This document shows positions 35,996-46,437 of a DNA stretch of 64,000 bases, in pieces. Source of the DNA: Stictocephala bisonia (taxonomy: Eukaryota; Arthropoda; Insecta; Hemiptera; Membracidae); assembly GCA_035578905.1 (NCBI GenBank), contig JAQJVL010000684.1:62001-126000 (forward strand), read 5' to 3'. Below the pieces are notes generated by a model, which saw nothing but the letters and a program-made list of their open reading frames with translations, made no database searches and had not been told where the DNA came from. Each line of letters starts with the position of its first letter. The stretch's first letter is position 1. The translations under genes were made by a program, and so were the position numbers.

Positions 35996-37194
35996 ATGCT
36001 GGAAAAATGTTAACTTTACTTAATTTAAAATATAATCATACCAATACCTTTACTAACGTTACTAAAACTGGTATTATTAGAAAATACTAAAAATTTTATT
36101 CGTCAACACTTAAATATAAATATTGTACTTTTTCAGATATTAAACAATTAATCTTTATAATTTGAAGAATTAAATCAATATTACTATGGAGATACATATA
36201 ATACGATCCAAAAATCATTTTATATAATAGTTTAGTAACAAATATAAAACATTATATTTCAAATATGTTTTAACGCATTAATATTTAATCACTGACATTA
36301 CAGTTTCAGTATAGTAGTAGTATACATGAAAGTTATCTCTACATACATATACAACTATTTATTAAAAACTGTATTATAATGTAAAAATATTTATGAAACT
36401 CAAATGTATTATCAGAATGTGAATTTTTAACATGGTTATTTACTCACAACTCCTTCCAAATAAAATTTGAAAATATAATACTTAAGGGAGGTATTAATGT
36501 TAATTTAATAATGTTGTTATTAGGAGACTTCATCGTGAAGCAAATACAGACATAGCTTTGTATAAACAGATTAGTAATCCCAACATGGCTTTAAGATCAC
36601 GAGCTAAGGAACAAAGGAGTAAGGACAAAGGAAACCGAACATATCTGCTACTAGCAGTGTTGACTTGGGTATGTGATGAGGAGTCAGTGGTAAGACGATG
36701 ATGTCAACTGCCTGCTGGATTTTAGCCTATATTGTAGATAACCTAACCTAAACAAACCCAACCTAACCTAACCTAACCTAGTTTATATATTTGTGTGTGT
36801 GTTTAAACTCTTGTATTAATCAACAAGTGTATTTGAATATTGTTTTTTTTTTTTTTTTTTTTTAATATGTGTGAGTGAAAGCAAAGTAGGCCTATAGACC
36901 AGAGGTCCTGGGATTGTAACCACGCTCAGCTACCATTCGTTTATTTTTACAACCAACGAAAAACACACGATGACATGAAAATTTTTAAAGTAAAAATTGG
37001 GCTAGCCGACTGACTGATGCCATAATGTTACAAGGTGTATACTTATGCATAATTTTTTTCATATGAATATATTTTTCAAATTGCGATGTGTAAATGCTTT
37101 TCGTTCTGAATTAATGTTATTTGAAATTATGGATTAGAGGGTTATAGAAAACTAAACTTCAAGAGAACGGCGTCATAACTAGACAATATATTTC
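35996..37194. other. AT-rich stretch with short CCTAA run and poly-T
   Basis: Holds a CCTAACC-type run at 36738-36780, a pure T run of about 23 at 36843-36866 and a GT run (36791-36802). No gene recognised. Confidence 0.55.
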
Positions 37195-37322
37195 CCGGTG
37201 ACAACCACGTCAAGATAATATTTAATATATTTACAAGATATCAAAGATTGACGGACTGATAGTCTCAGCGATACCACTGAGGATGCCACATCAGCATGAG
37301 CGAAATATCTGGTTGTCACCGG
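37195..37322. mobile_element. Short TIR element, 128 bp, relative of the 22.5 kb foldback
   Basis: Perfect 13 bp inverted ends CCGGTGACAACCA (37195-37207) and TGGTTGTCACCGG (37310-37322). Near the right end is CCACTGAGGATGCCACATC followed by GAGCGAAATATCTGG; the same text with one or two changes forms the arms of the foldback at 22492-22756. No coding capacity. Confidence 0.75.
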
Positions 37323-37559
37323 AGATTAAAAATTCTAGTTACTGAACTAGTACACCTCATATTTCCAGGAATAAGTTAAAACAAAAATTAAAATGACATG
37401 TGATCTATTCTCTCCTAATTAAATTTATATTTAAAAATATATAACGATGGGTATTAATGTAAATTATTTAACAATGACAGTGATTCCGACGTTCGGAGTG
37501 GTGAGAACTAAAGATTTCTCTAATCAAATGAAGTATCTTTTATTTCCCATAGTTTTGGT

Positions 37560-37861
37560 TGTCCCAGTCACTAAATGAGTGTGAATAGTCAACAAGTCAA
37601 TCTGAGTGTGTTCGGCTTGTGTCAAATCAGTTATGTGACAGCCTAACACATCAGCCGTCAGTTAAGTTGTCATAAAGTGAGACTTCGGTGTTTTATTGGC
37701 CTTTGTCGTCCTAGAAATCAATGAATGTGTGGAATGATCACTTTGTCAAAGTCACTATGGATAAGTTTCAGTCATTGAGTCATTGACGGTCATGTCAAGT
37801 TATAACACAGTGGGTGAGTGTATAAGGATAAGCTTAAGTCATTGATTAAGCTTAAGTCACT
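37560..37861. repeat. Satellite-like sequence beside the LINE
   Basis: Contains GTCATTGAGTCATTGACGGT, TAACACAGTGGGTGAG and GGATAAGCTTAAGTCATTGA. Very similar phrases occur in the tandem array at 45500-46330 (for example TCGTTGAGTCATTAACGTTC), so it is probably the same family. A short direct repeat, ATAAGCTTAAGTCA / TTAAGCTTAAGTCA, is present at 37828-37860. Confidence 0.55.
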
Positions 37862-37950
37862 AGTTAGTTAGTTAGTTTAAAAGGGGATATGTAGTTGGTC
37901 CAGCCAACCCTTGCAACGAAGCCTAAGGCCTTTTGTGCCAATCCCGGTGC

Positions 37951-38427
37951 CTAATCGTCGTAAAGCTGACAACCCTTGACCAAGTCAAGGAGCTTCTTCA
38001 CTAGATTAGTAGTTTCCCACTGTCCCAGAGGTGAGCCTTCAAAAAGTGCTCTTCTTCTGGCACCAAGGGCCTCACACTCCAGGACAATGTGTTCTGCCGA
38101 CTCTTCGTCCTCCCTGCAGAGGCGACAGATGGGATCCTCCGTGAAGAGTCCCACCGTTCTTAGATGCCTCCGGAATTTGCCGTGGCCGGTGATGAGTCCC
38201 ACCAACAGCTTTACGTGCGGTTTACTTAACCCAAGAAGTGACTTTGTCAACTTCTGGGAGGGATTCTTGACAAGAACCTTGCCGAGTCTTTGCCCTGGGA
38301 ACCACCGCCATCTTTCCAGAAGTCTGGCGCTGACCCAGTTTTTGATTGCTGTTTTAGCAGCTGCAATTGAAACGCCGCAGGCCGGCTCAGGACCAGTGAA
38401 GGGCTTGAGAGCACCCTCCTTAGCCAA
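37951..38427 (-). pseudogene. LINE ORF2, end of RNase H and CCHC tail
   Basis: Continues the RNase H frame after a frameshift near 38430-38445: the preceding frame reaches PGHRGLEGNE and this one resumes with AKEGAL. It contains the C-terminal zinc-binding type motif CRLCREDEESAEHIVLEC (C-x2-C-x7-H-x4-C) that I, R1 and LOA elements carry after RT/RNase H, thought to bind nucleic acid. It ends at its natural stop just before the 3' UTR. The start given is the first Met in frame, not a real initiation site. Confidence 0.8.
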
Positions 38428-39740
38428 GGCATCGGCTGCTCGTTGCCTTCTAATCCCCTATGTCCTGGGATCCATTCCAGCAAGACCTGGTTTCTTGAGC
38501 CCAGGATGTTGAGGGACTCCACACATTCCCAGACTAGACCCGACGAGAACTTCCAGGAGTTAAGAGCCCCCAAGGCCGCCTGACTATCTGAGAAGATGTG
38601 GATATATTTCCCGCAAACCCCTCTCTCGACCGCCTGGGCGGCACAATGAAGGATTGCGGTGACTTCAGCTTGGAAAACGGTGCCATACGCTCCCAGGCTC
38701 ACGCTAGCGTTGGTCCTAGGGTCGCCAGTATAGACACCAAATCCAGCTCTGTTGCCTATTCTTGACCCGTCTGTGAACCATACAATTCGGTCGTGAGAAG
38801 AAACCGGGCTACTAACACCGTCCCCGTACTCCCTCGACCTGAAATCCACAGTATAGGGTCTAGTGAAAAGGTACTTAGTCCCAATGAAGTCAGACTTCAT
38901 TGAGAGTACCTCATCGTTTACTAGATTGGCCACTGAGGAGTGACCTGTACAGGACCCCCTCCAGTGGCCAGTTAGCTGAAGCCTATAAGCCGCCGCCCGA
39001 GCCTCCCCAATAATGAAGAGATCAAGGGGCGGCAGGTTGAGAAGAACCTCCAGTGCAATAGAAGGGGTCGACCTAAAGGCCCCTGTCATGCACATGCAGG
39101 CAAGTCTTTGTAGGCTAGAAAGCCTACCCCGGACAGTTACCTGATTGACCTTAGGCCACCAGATCAAAGCCCCGTAAGTAATTTGTGGTCTGATGACCGC
39201 TGTGTAAATCCAGTGGCAGACATGGGGTGACAGGCCCCATGTGGAGCCCACGCAGCGCCTAGTGGTCACGAAGGACCACTTAGCTCTGCGGATGACTTTA
39301 TCAAGATGCAAGTTCCATGTCAGTTTCTGATCAAGGATTACTCCCAGATACTTAACCGACGATGAAACAGGCAGAGACACCCCCCCAAGGGCCAGGCCTC
39401 TGAAGGAGCCCTGAACCCTTTTCCTGGTGAAGGGAACTATTACTGTCTTGGAAGGGTTTAATGCAAGCCCTTCTCTTACACACCAGGAGTTCACTGCTTC
39501 CAGACTGTCGTTCATGATGTCCGTAACAGTGCCCTGGTACTTGCCACCGACCAGTAGGACGAGATCGTCCGCATAGCCCTGTATGAAAATGCCCTTATCC
39601 GTGAGGCTAACTAGGAGATCATCCACCACCAGGTCCCACAGGAGGGGTGATAGAACTCCCCCCTGCGGGCATCCTTGGCTCGCAGAAATCTCCACCACCT
39701 CACTTAGAAGGGTTGATTGAATTCTTCTGCCCCGTAACAT
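38247..39740 (-). pseudogene. LINE ORF2, RT palm, thumb and RNase H
   Basis: About 497 residues. RT motif B is SQGCPQGGVLSPLLW (residues 21-35) and motif C is YADDLVLL (about 56-63), with the two catalytic Asp intact. KYLGVILDQKLTW follows as the D/E region. The RNase H domain has TDGSRIG (first Asp), FQAEVTAIL (Glu), FSDSQAAL (second Asp) and WIPGHRGLEGNE (His region). RT would copy the element RNA at the nicked target; RNase H would remove template RNA. The frame departs from the conserved sequence after GNE, so the last ~65 residues are out-of-frame. The Met is not the real start. Confidence 0.85.
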
Positions 39741-39849
39741 GTGGTCGACCCACCTACAGATGGTAGGCTCTACACCACGTTGTCCCAGCGCACGAATAAT
39801 TGACTGATATGAGGTTTGTTGAATGCCCCCTCAATATCCAAAAAGGCTC

Positions 39850-40794
39850 CTAGAGCAATTTCTTTGTTCTCCAGGGAATGTTCAAGGTGCCTGACCAAAC
39901 AATGGAGGGCAGACTCACAAGACTTCCCCGGGAGATAGGCATGTTGATTTCGATGTAAAGGGAGTCTTTAAGCGCCCCTTCTCGAATGTGAAATTCTACG
40001 AGTCTCTCCATGGTCTTCACCAGAAACGAGGAAAGACTAATTGGCCTAAAGGATTTGGCGTTTGTGTAGTCACCACGACCCCGCTTAGGAATGAAGACTT
40101 CTTTGCTAACCCTCCAAGACTGAGGAATATACCCGAAGGCAAGGCTCGCCCTGAAGATTTCGCAAAGTAGAAAGTGGAGGTTCGGTGGGCCCTTCTGCAA
40201 CAATGCAGGAAAGACGCCATCGCCTCCTGGGGATTTAAATGGGCTGAACTTGTCGATTGCCCATTTAACTTTGGAAACGGTGACTATACGTCTAGCTTGC
40301 CTCCAGTCCTCTCGAGTTGCCCTAGGTATAGGGCTAGTCTCTCGAGGGCCAGAGACTTCCAGAGCATCGTCAACGAGATTCCCTGGGAAGTGACACTCCA
40401 GAAGGAGCTTGAGCGTTTCACCAGGTAAAGTTGTCAATTCCCCTGAGCTGGTTCTAAGACTGCCCATGGGGTTGATAGGTTCGCTAGCCAAGATTTTCTG
40501 GATTCTGGCTGCCTCTTTGATGGAGTCAATGCCCCTACAAAAGGTTTGCCATGAAGCCTTCTTGGCATCACGAATGGATGAATTGTAGTCGTTAAGAGCT
40601 AAACTATACTCTTCGCGACAATTGGCCACCTTAGAGCGATTAAAAAGCATTCTAACGCACCTTTTCTTAGCTTCCAGGGATTTTGACCACCAACCGATTT
40701 TTGATCTAGGCGGTGTGTTTGAAATTGGACAGTTGTCGTGGAAACCTTCAAGGATCGCATCCTGTAAACAGGATGCCGCCTGCTCCAGTTCCAC
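39850..40794 (-). pseudogene. LINE ORF2, RT fingers (N-terminal part)
   Basis: About 314 residues between the endonuclease and the RT palm. It shows the linker WWSKSLEAKKRCVRMLFNRS, RT motif 1 region FKSPGGDGVFPALLQ and motif 2 region SFRPISLSSFLVKTMERLVE. It runs out of frame near 39955; the conserved text goes on in another frame up to the motif A block FLDIEGAFN (around 39820-39850). A second indel near 39823 then shifts the frame again into the palm segment. So two indels lie around motif A and inactivate the polymerase. Confidence 0.82.
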
Positions 40795-40802
40795 GACAGA
40801 CC

Positions 40803-41600
40803 TTATACGTACTCTACCCCCCCCCCCCCGGGACCCAAGCCCGCAATGGCCGAAAGGTCCGCAGCATAGGACTCCCAGTCCGTCCGCCTAGGATTTCGGT
40901 GAGGAGTGGAAAAGGCTGACATTTTAGCTTTGATATCAAAACAAATGTGCAGATGATCAGAGAGAGAAGGTTGGTCAGAGACCTGCCAGTTGTCAATTAG
41001 GCCTAGAGTGACCGCATTGCAAAGAGTCAGGTCTATGACTTCGGCTCTAACCCTATTCCTAAATGTGGGTTCATTGCCCCGATTTAGAATGAATAGGTCG
41101 TTAGAAACAATGAAGTTTAAGAGGTCCTCACCCCTCCTGTTGGAGTCGGTTGATCCCCATGCTTCATGATGGGCATTGGCGTCGCAGCTGACCAAAAGGT
41201 GCCACCCCCCAGTGGATTGTTTCTCAACCAGGGCTTCTAGTTCCCTGGAAGGGGGTGGGTCCTGAGCATCATAGGGAAGGTACACAGAGCTGACGGTGAA
41301 CTCCCCATGCCCTTCCTCAGTGCTCAGTGTCATTCTCACTGTCGTGATGTCCCTGGAACAGAACTCAAACAGGGGAAATACTTCCATACCATTACGTACC
41401 AAGATACATGTCCTAGCATTATTGGTGGAACAAGAGGAAATTATCTTACATTTTGCATCGGCCAGTCCTGCGATTCTGCCCCTGTGTAACCAAGGTTCTT
41501 GAATCAGGGCCAGGTCGATGTTGTGTGCAGTCATGGACTGACATAGGGCTGCCAAGGCAGCCTTACTGTGGTGCAGATTGGCTTGAATCACCCTTGGCAT
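40803..41600 (-). pseudogene. LINE ORF2, apurinic-type endonuclease domain
   Basis: About 265 residues starting at a natural Met a few bases after the ORF1 stop. All usual catalytic positions are visible: Asn8 in QANLHHSK, Glu35 in IQEPW, the Asp-Asn-His set in SCDANAHHEAW, NRGNEPTF, EVIDLTLCN and the final SDH in SLSDHLHICFD. In this family the domain nicks target DNA to prime reverse transcription. The frame fails in a long G-run (C-run on the plus strand, about 40817-40830), after which the conserved sequence continues in the next frame. The frameshift could be real or a homopolymer sequencing error. Confidence 0.87.
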
Positions 41601-41605
41601 TGTCC

Positions 41606-41854
41606 CTAGCCAGCCAAGATGGAGTCGGAATCGGAGAGAGACATGTCCCCCCCCCCCGACGTTGATTTGGCCCGAGCAATAGAAAACAAGGGCTGGCCAG
41701 TGTGGCTGCCCTCTGCTCCCATGCTCGGTTCATTGCCTAAGGACTCAATGCGGTCCTTAGTTAAGGATTTTGTTGTTTTAGTTTTATCTGGGTCCATAGG
41801 ATTCCCACGATTAGCTAGGGAAATAAATGGTCTAGCCCCGACAGAGCCCCGCAT
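41606..41854 (-). pseudogene. LINE ORF1 (gag-like) remnant
   Basis: 82 residues, far shorter than the ~400+ usual for ORF1 of this group, hydrophilic, ending SLSDSDSILAG just five bases before the ORF2 start. No CCHC zinc knuckle is seen, though this group normally has it. A C-run on the plus strand (41647-41656) lies inside. The simplest reading is an internal deletion that joined the N-terminus of ORF1 to ORF2; a naturally short ORF1 is possible. Confidence 0.55.
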
Positions 41855-42165
41855 GCCAGGGTAAGCCTATTTGAAACTGGATTTCGGCAGGTGTCCAGAG
41901 TCCGCATGGTATAGACTGGTCTACCACCAGCCATTCAGCCCTCGGCCCACGCTGTTCCGCCTTGGCTTGGTTGGAAAGGTTAGGTAGGATAAGGAATTAA
42001 TGGGATAGGAGTGCTCTCAGCATCGGGATCACACTGAGAGCTGTGGGAAGGTACCCCCTCCTCCTCCTCATCGGTTATGGGAATGATGAGACGCCGGGCT
42101 TGGGACCGGTACGAGCGGAGTTACCGGTCACTAAGATAGCCGTGTTTAGTTTCCACATAGTGAGT

Positions 42166-42599
42166 CTAAAGTTTTAATGATAAGTTAGAGTCGTACCATT
42201 CATTAACGCTTGCACTGAGGGTCACAGAGTATGAGTTTTTTTATTAAGTTTTAAATAACTTACATTTCATTTGTAGCTAATATTTGTATGTGTTGTTGAG
42301 TGGAAGAATGTTAGAACATACAAGAAAATAAAGGAACTGATTACAGTAGATTAGTGCTAACTACAATATAATCTAGTCGATGTCAACCTATTCCTCTAAA
42401 TTTTATTCAAATTAGTTACTTTAAAACACTATTTAGAGGAGTAAACGTATAGTAGCCGACTTTGTAAATATTTTGATGATAAAATTAATCCAAATTTTAA
42501 TAATATATTGATATCTTTTAAAAGAGCTCACTATAAGACGGTTACTATAGTTTGCCAATTTATATCGATTATACTTTTAAAAATATTTCGAACCTTAGA
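42166..42599. other. AT-rich flank, nothing certain
   Basis: The first ~70 bases (AGTTAGAGTCGT, CATTCATTAACGC) vaguely resemble the satellite on the other side of the LINE, which would fit an insertion into it. The rest is featureless. Confidence 0.4.
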
Positions 42600-43050
42600 T
42601 GTAAAGGTTTTTCCTGACTAATATGAACATGGACCTTTAACCCTCCTGCAATTTAAATTGTGCTTAAAAATCCCATGAAGGTTTTTCTTAGAACTTGGAG
42701 GTAGCTTACAGTGGATTCCTAAGAAGTGTTGAATATTAGACGTGGCAATGAGCCGAGGTAAATAGTCTTCCAAGCCAGCAAGGAGGAAGGAAATGAGTTG
42801 TGGTCTGAGAGACATTTGTTTCACTCATCAGATGAATTACACTACAGTATTTGTGAGTAATGAAAAAACCGTGTTGTAACCTTAAGTATTTAATATAAAT
42901 ACGAGGAAAATTTACAACAAGTTTTTTTATTATTTTCTGCGTTAATCTAACAAAATTTAAACCAAATAGTGAGACCTTTTTTAAATTTTGTAATTTTATG
43001 ACTTTTAATTTCCACTTAATTTATACTTAAAGTCTTCCAATAATTTAATA
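42600..43050. repeat. Dispersed repeat family D, copy 1
   Basis: Shares with 47440-47800, in the same orientation: CTAAGAAGTGTTGAATATT, GAGCC(G/A)AGGTAAATAG, CTTCCA(A/G)GC, GAAATGAGTTGTGGTC, GAGAGACA, a CATTTGTTTCA block and, further on, TACAACAA...CTGCGTT. No coding capacity. Confidence 0.75.
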
Positions 43051-43989
43051 CGATGTACACAGTCTCTATACGTTCTTTTAACCATTTTTAAATGTACCAT
43101 TGTTAACTGGAACATTAATTAATCATTAATTAATATTTGTTTCACGTTGTATTCAGCTCTATTGTGTACTCAGAAAATTATAGGTTTATTTTGTCAATAT
43201 TTTTAAATTATATAAAAAACCTTTTAAAATTGAACTACATAAACTTCATAGAAGTTTAACTTTAGCAATACGATAGATTTTAAATTACATTTATAGTAGC
43301 TTCTCTAATTTTCGCATGCCTGCAATAACACGACTGTTAATTGTTTAGAAGTACCTACTAGAGGTTGCACTCTCGTTGTGTTCTAGATAACATATGCAAT
43401 CAAAGTTATCTTAACATTTACTTAGAGCTACCCACAGCTGACAAAAAAACAAAGTGATAGTGTAGTTTGAATTTTGTTTCGGAAAAGAGTTTTGTAATCA
43501 TTCAATTATTTTTAAAATTACAGGTATGTTATTAAATACAGCTAAAATATTAACGACTGGATACTCCATAAGTTTACCTTTTAATATGATAAATATTTTT
43601 AAATGCAATTTTTGGATTTCTATGGAATATTATTGTAGAATGGAAAGTACATATTTTTTTTAATACAAACAAGAAACTTAATAGTAGTTTTAGTAGATAC
43701 AAATTATTTTTCTTAATATTATGAAACATATACTAATTTTGTATAGCAGTCTATAACTTAACAACCTAATAATCAAAACTGAATGGTTATGAATATAAAA
43801 CTGAATCAATTATAAAAACTAAAATACCATTTTTGACTAAATTAAAAAAATTACATCTAAGGAATTATCATGTTTTCTGATCTTTAAAGCTGGTTTGAAT
43901 GAACTCCCATGTCCAAGACACCCCTATAATTTTTAAATACGAGATTGATAATAATGAGATTTTAAGAGGGTTCAAATTTCAATAATGGT
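43051..43989. other. AT-rich stretch, nothing recognised
   Basis: No supported feature. Confidence 0.5.
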
Positions 43990-44220
43990 GTAGATTACGG
44001 TGTGTAGATTTGAAAATTTGTACAGTATTATTATAAATGAAACCCTTTTCAGTTTTGTGTTTGTGCCATCTGAATTCCTTTATGAGTGTAAATATAACTT
44101 TCTTGATTATAGAGGGGCTTGTTTTACCAACCCTCAAATAGCTCAGGTAATACAGGACCAGTTACATCAAATGCCTTTTACGGGGAGTGCGGGGGACTGG
44201 AGAACAATATATTTTTCTAT
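43990..44220 (+). repeat. Dispersed repeat family E, copy 1
   Basis: Shares with 49900-50065: AACCCTTTTC(C)AGTTTTG, GGGGCTTGTTTTACCA-like, CCAGTTACATCAAAT, CCTTTTA(C/T)GGGG and ACTGGAGAA. In both places a CACCCATAC-type minisatellite follows within a few hundred bases. The 106-residue frame spanning this and the next palindrome is not a gene. Confidence 0.65.
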
Positions 44221-44324
44221 CTATTTACACAATCGTAATCCGGGTTGGACCGTGTCTGGTTATCATGTACAAATCACCATAATAACCAGACACGGTCCAA
44301 CCCGGATTACGATTGTGTAAATAG
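44221..44324. mobile_element. Perfect palindrome, 43 bp arms, 18 nt loop
   Basis: Arms 44221-44263 and 44282-44324 are exact reverse complements, starting CTATTTACACAATCGTAATC and continuing CGGGTTGGACCGTGTCTGG, with a loop of 18 bases. GC content is above the background. It could be a very young foldback element, a hairpin-type RNA locus or an inverted duplication created during repair or assembly. Confidence 0.9.
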
Positions 44325-44775
44325 CTTGAATATCGACCGTGGAAGTCTTCATACGAAGATTCGTATTTTTCTATCAATAAGTTTATTTGGTACAACTGAA
44401 CATAGGTAAAATAACAATGCAGTATAGTTTAGCTTTGTTATTTATTTACACAAAATATATATTTGTAAGGCGTCTTTGTTTGGTTAAGCTCAAAAATACT
44501 TTATATTTCGCCATTTTAGATGAAGTATTCATTCAATAATTTATTTCAAATAACAAATTTTATCGTTTGAAAGAATAATATGAGCAAACATTTTTTCATT
44601 TTTCACTAATTATAACTTGATATTTTCTTATCATACGAGATTAAGGCATATTCTCGATTGTTGTTCTGCTATTTTGGGGTTTGGTATGGAGTTGGGAATT
44701 TCAGAGAAGTGAAAACACTGCTCTGGTATACATTTTTACACCCTATACAGTTCTCTCTACCTCTCTTTCTAATCG
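44325..44775. other. AT-rich stretch, nothing recognised
   Basis: No supported feature, apart from possible continuation of the family E repeat near 44640-44760. Confidence 0.45.
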
Positions 44776-45168
44776 CCACCCACATATACAAATACAGTTT
44801 ATTGACCCACCTACCAACCCACTCAAACACGTACAGTTTCATTATACACGTACCTGCCCATTCACTTCACGTTTTATTGACTCACCCACTGATACATACA
44901 CGTTTACTGGTATTCAACAACCCTGCCATTCATATTATACAGTTATATTGATTTACCCACCCATCTATACACGTACGGTGGCATTAACCACCCTATTACC
45001 CATACAAGTACATTGGTATTGATCACTCACCCAGACATACACGTTTAGTGGTATTCACTCACTCTCCTATTCAAATACATACAATATATTGATTTAACCA
45101 CCCACCTATATACGTACGGTGGTATTGATCCACCCACCATCCCACTCATACATATACAATGTACTAGT
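44776..45168 (+). repeat. Minisatellite with CACCCATACACGTACAGTGG unit, copy 2
   Basis: About ten degenerate units near 35 bp, each with CACCCA-, a TACACGTAC(A/G)(G/T)TGG-like block and TATTGA. The two open frames through it are translations of the repeat. Confidence 0.8.
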
Positions 45169-45499
45169 AAATTTCATCTTCCCTATCTATTGTTAACGGT
45201 AAAATTCTGTATAGCTATGTAGTAGTAGATGAAGTTCAAATAATGTGTATTTTTATGATAAAAGTATCAATTCCATTAAAAAATTCTTGTAACATATTTT
45301 TGTATTTCAAGTTTACAGTATATCAATTGAAAGTTCATTCCTTAAAATAGAAGTAATATTTACAGTTTTGAAAGTTTTATTTAATACTGCCATTGTTCTA
45401 ATTATTTATTTAGAGGCTCACTTATTGTATAAGTCTAAAGGAGATACAAATGACTCTTGGTGGTCAAGGAAAAGGTTTCCTTAATTAAATAAAGTTCCA
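45169..45499. other. AT-rich stretch, nothing recognised
   Basis: No supported feature. Confidence 0.5.
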
Positions 45500-46330
45500 T
45501 GGTTTACCTCTGAGGTTTGTTTATTAACAAGCATTAACGGTCTTTTGGAGTTGTCACACAATAATTCAGTTGGTTTAACGGTGAGCTTGTGTGAATTCAT
45601 ATTAATCCATGAATAGCTGTGTGATGTTGTATTGCAGTAAGTCGGAGTGAGCAGGTACAATCTCAAGTTGATGCATGATTTGACATTGACGATTTTGTTG
45701 AGTTTACCACACAGTGATTCAAAGTGCTTTAGGGAGGAACACTTGTCGTCCAATTCATTGATATTTGTGTGTTTTTGTCCCACAGTAAGTTAGAATGTAT
45801 AGGGATAATTTCAAGTTAAGGGACAAATTCGTTGAGTTATCACACAATGATTAAAAGCGTTTTAAAGATGAACATTTGTCATACAATTAATTGAAATTTG
45901 TGTGATTTTGTCCCACAGTAAGTTATTAAGTATAGGGATAATATCAAGTTGATGAGTCATTGACGAATTCGTTATCACACAGTGATTAAAAGCGTTTTAA
46001 TGATGAGCATTTGTCGTACAATCATTGTGAGATGTGTGATTTTGTCATACAACAAGTCGGAGTGTGCAGTTGACGAAGTTTTTGTCACTGACGATTTTGT
46101 TGAGTTATGACTCATTGACTTTAGAAGTTTTAGGAATGACTTTTTTGTCATCTTAGTCATTAATGGTTCTGTATTTGTATTTAAGGATATTCTTAGGTCA
46201 TTAATTCATTGACAGTCAAGAATGAGCTTTCTTCATCCTTGAATTAAGGTATCTGTGAGTTGTTACAGAATGAGTTTAAATGCTTAGGGATAAGACTGAA
46301 TCGTTGAGTCATTAACGTTCATGTTGATAT
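45500..46330. repeat. Degenerate satellite array, ~133-153 bp unit, about five copies
   Basis: The marker block TYACCACACARTGATT / TATCACACARTGATT occurs at about 45555, 45708, 45841, 45976 and 46109 (spacings 153, 133, 135, 133). Between markers the order recurs: AAAAGCGTTTTA, A(C/T)TTGTCGT, TGTGTGATTTTGTC, CACAGTAAGT, AGGGATAAT, TCAAGTTGATG. The same phrases appear next to the LINE at 37560-37861. Composition is T/G-rich on the plus strand. Confidence 0.8.
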
Positions 46331-46437
46331 GCCAAACAGCCAATCTAAGAGTTTAAGAACCAGTTTGCTACATACGATTACATGTGCTCAATGACAACCG
46401 GAACAAATAATTTCAGTACACTACCCAGATCAATAGT

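Larger units (their letters stand above)
37862..42165 (-). mobile_element. Nearly full-length LOA/I-type LINE, inactivated
   Basis: A GC-rich block about 4.3 kb long, read on the minus strand: 5' UTR with GC-rich, C/T-rich text (about 41870-42165), an ORF1 remnant, then AP endonuclease, reverse transcriptase, RNase H and a CCHC-type tail, a short 3' UTR and a (TAAC)n-type tail (37862-37880). This domain order, and RNase H after RT, fits the I superfamily, most likely LOA-like. At least four frameshifts break the main ORF. The composition differs sharply from the host AT-rich background. No convincing target-site duplication was found. The 5' boundary is approximate. Confidence 0.85.

Noticed and set aside
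37976..38512. 178-residue plus-strand frame
   Set aside because: It is antisense to the RNase H and CCHC region of the LINE, whose minus-strand frames carry the conserved motifs.
44658..45022. Two overlapping plus-strand frames of about 100 residues
   Set aside because: They are frames through the CACCCATAC minisatellite, with repeat-driven composition.
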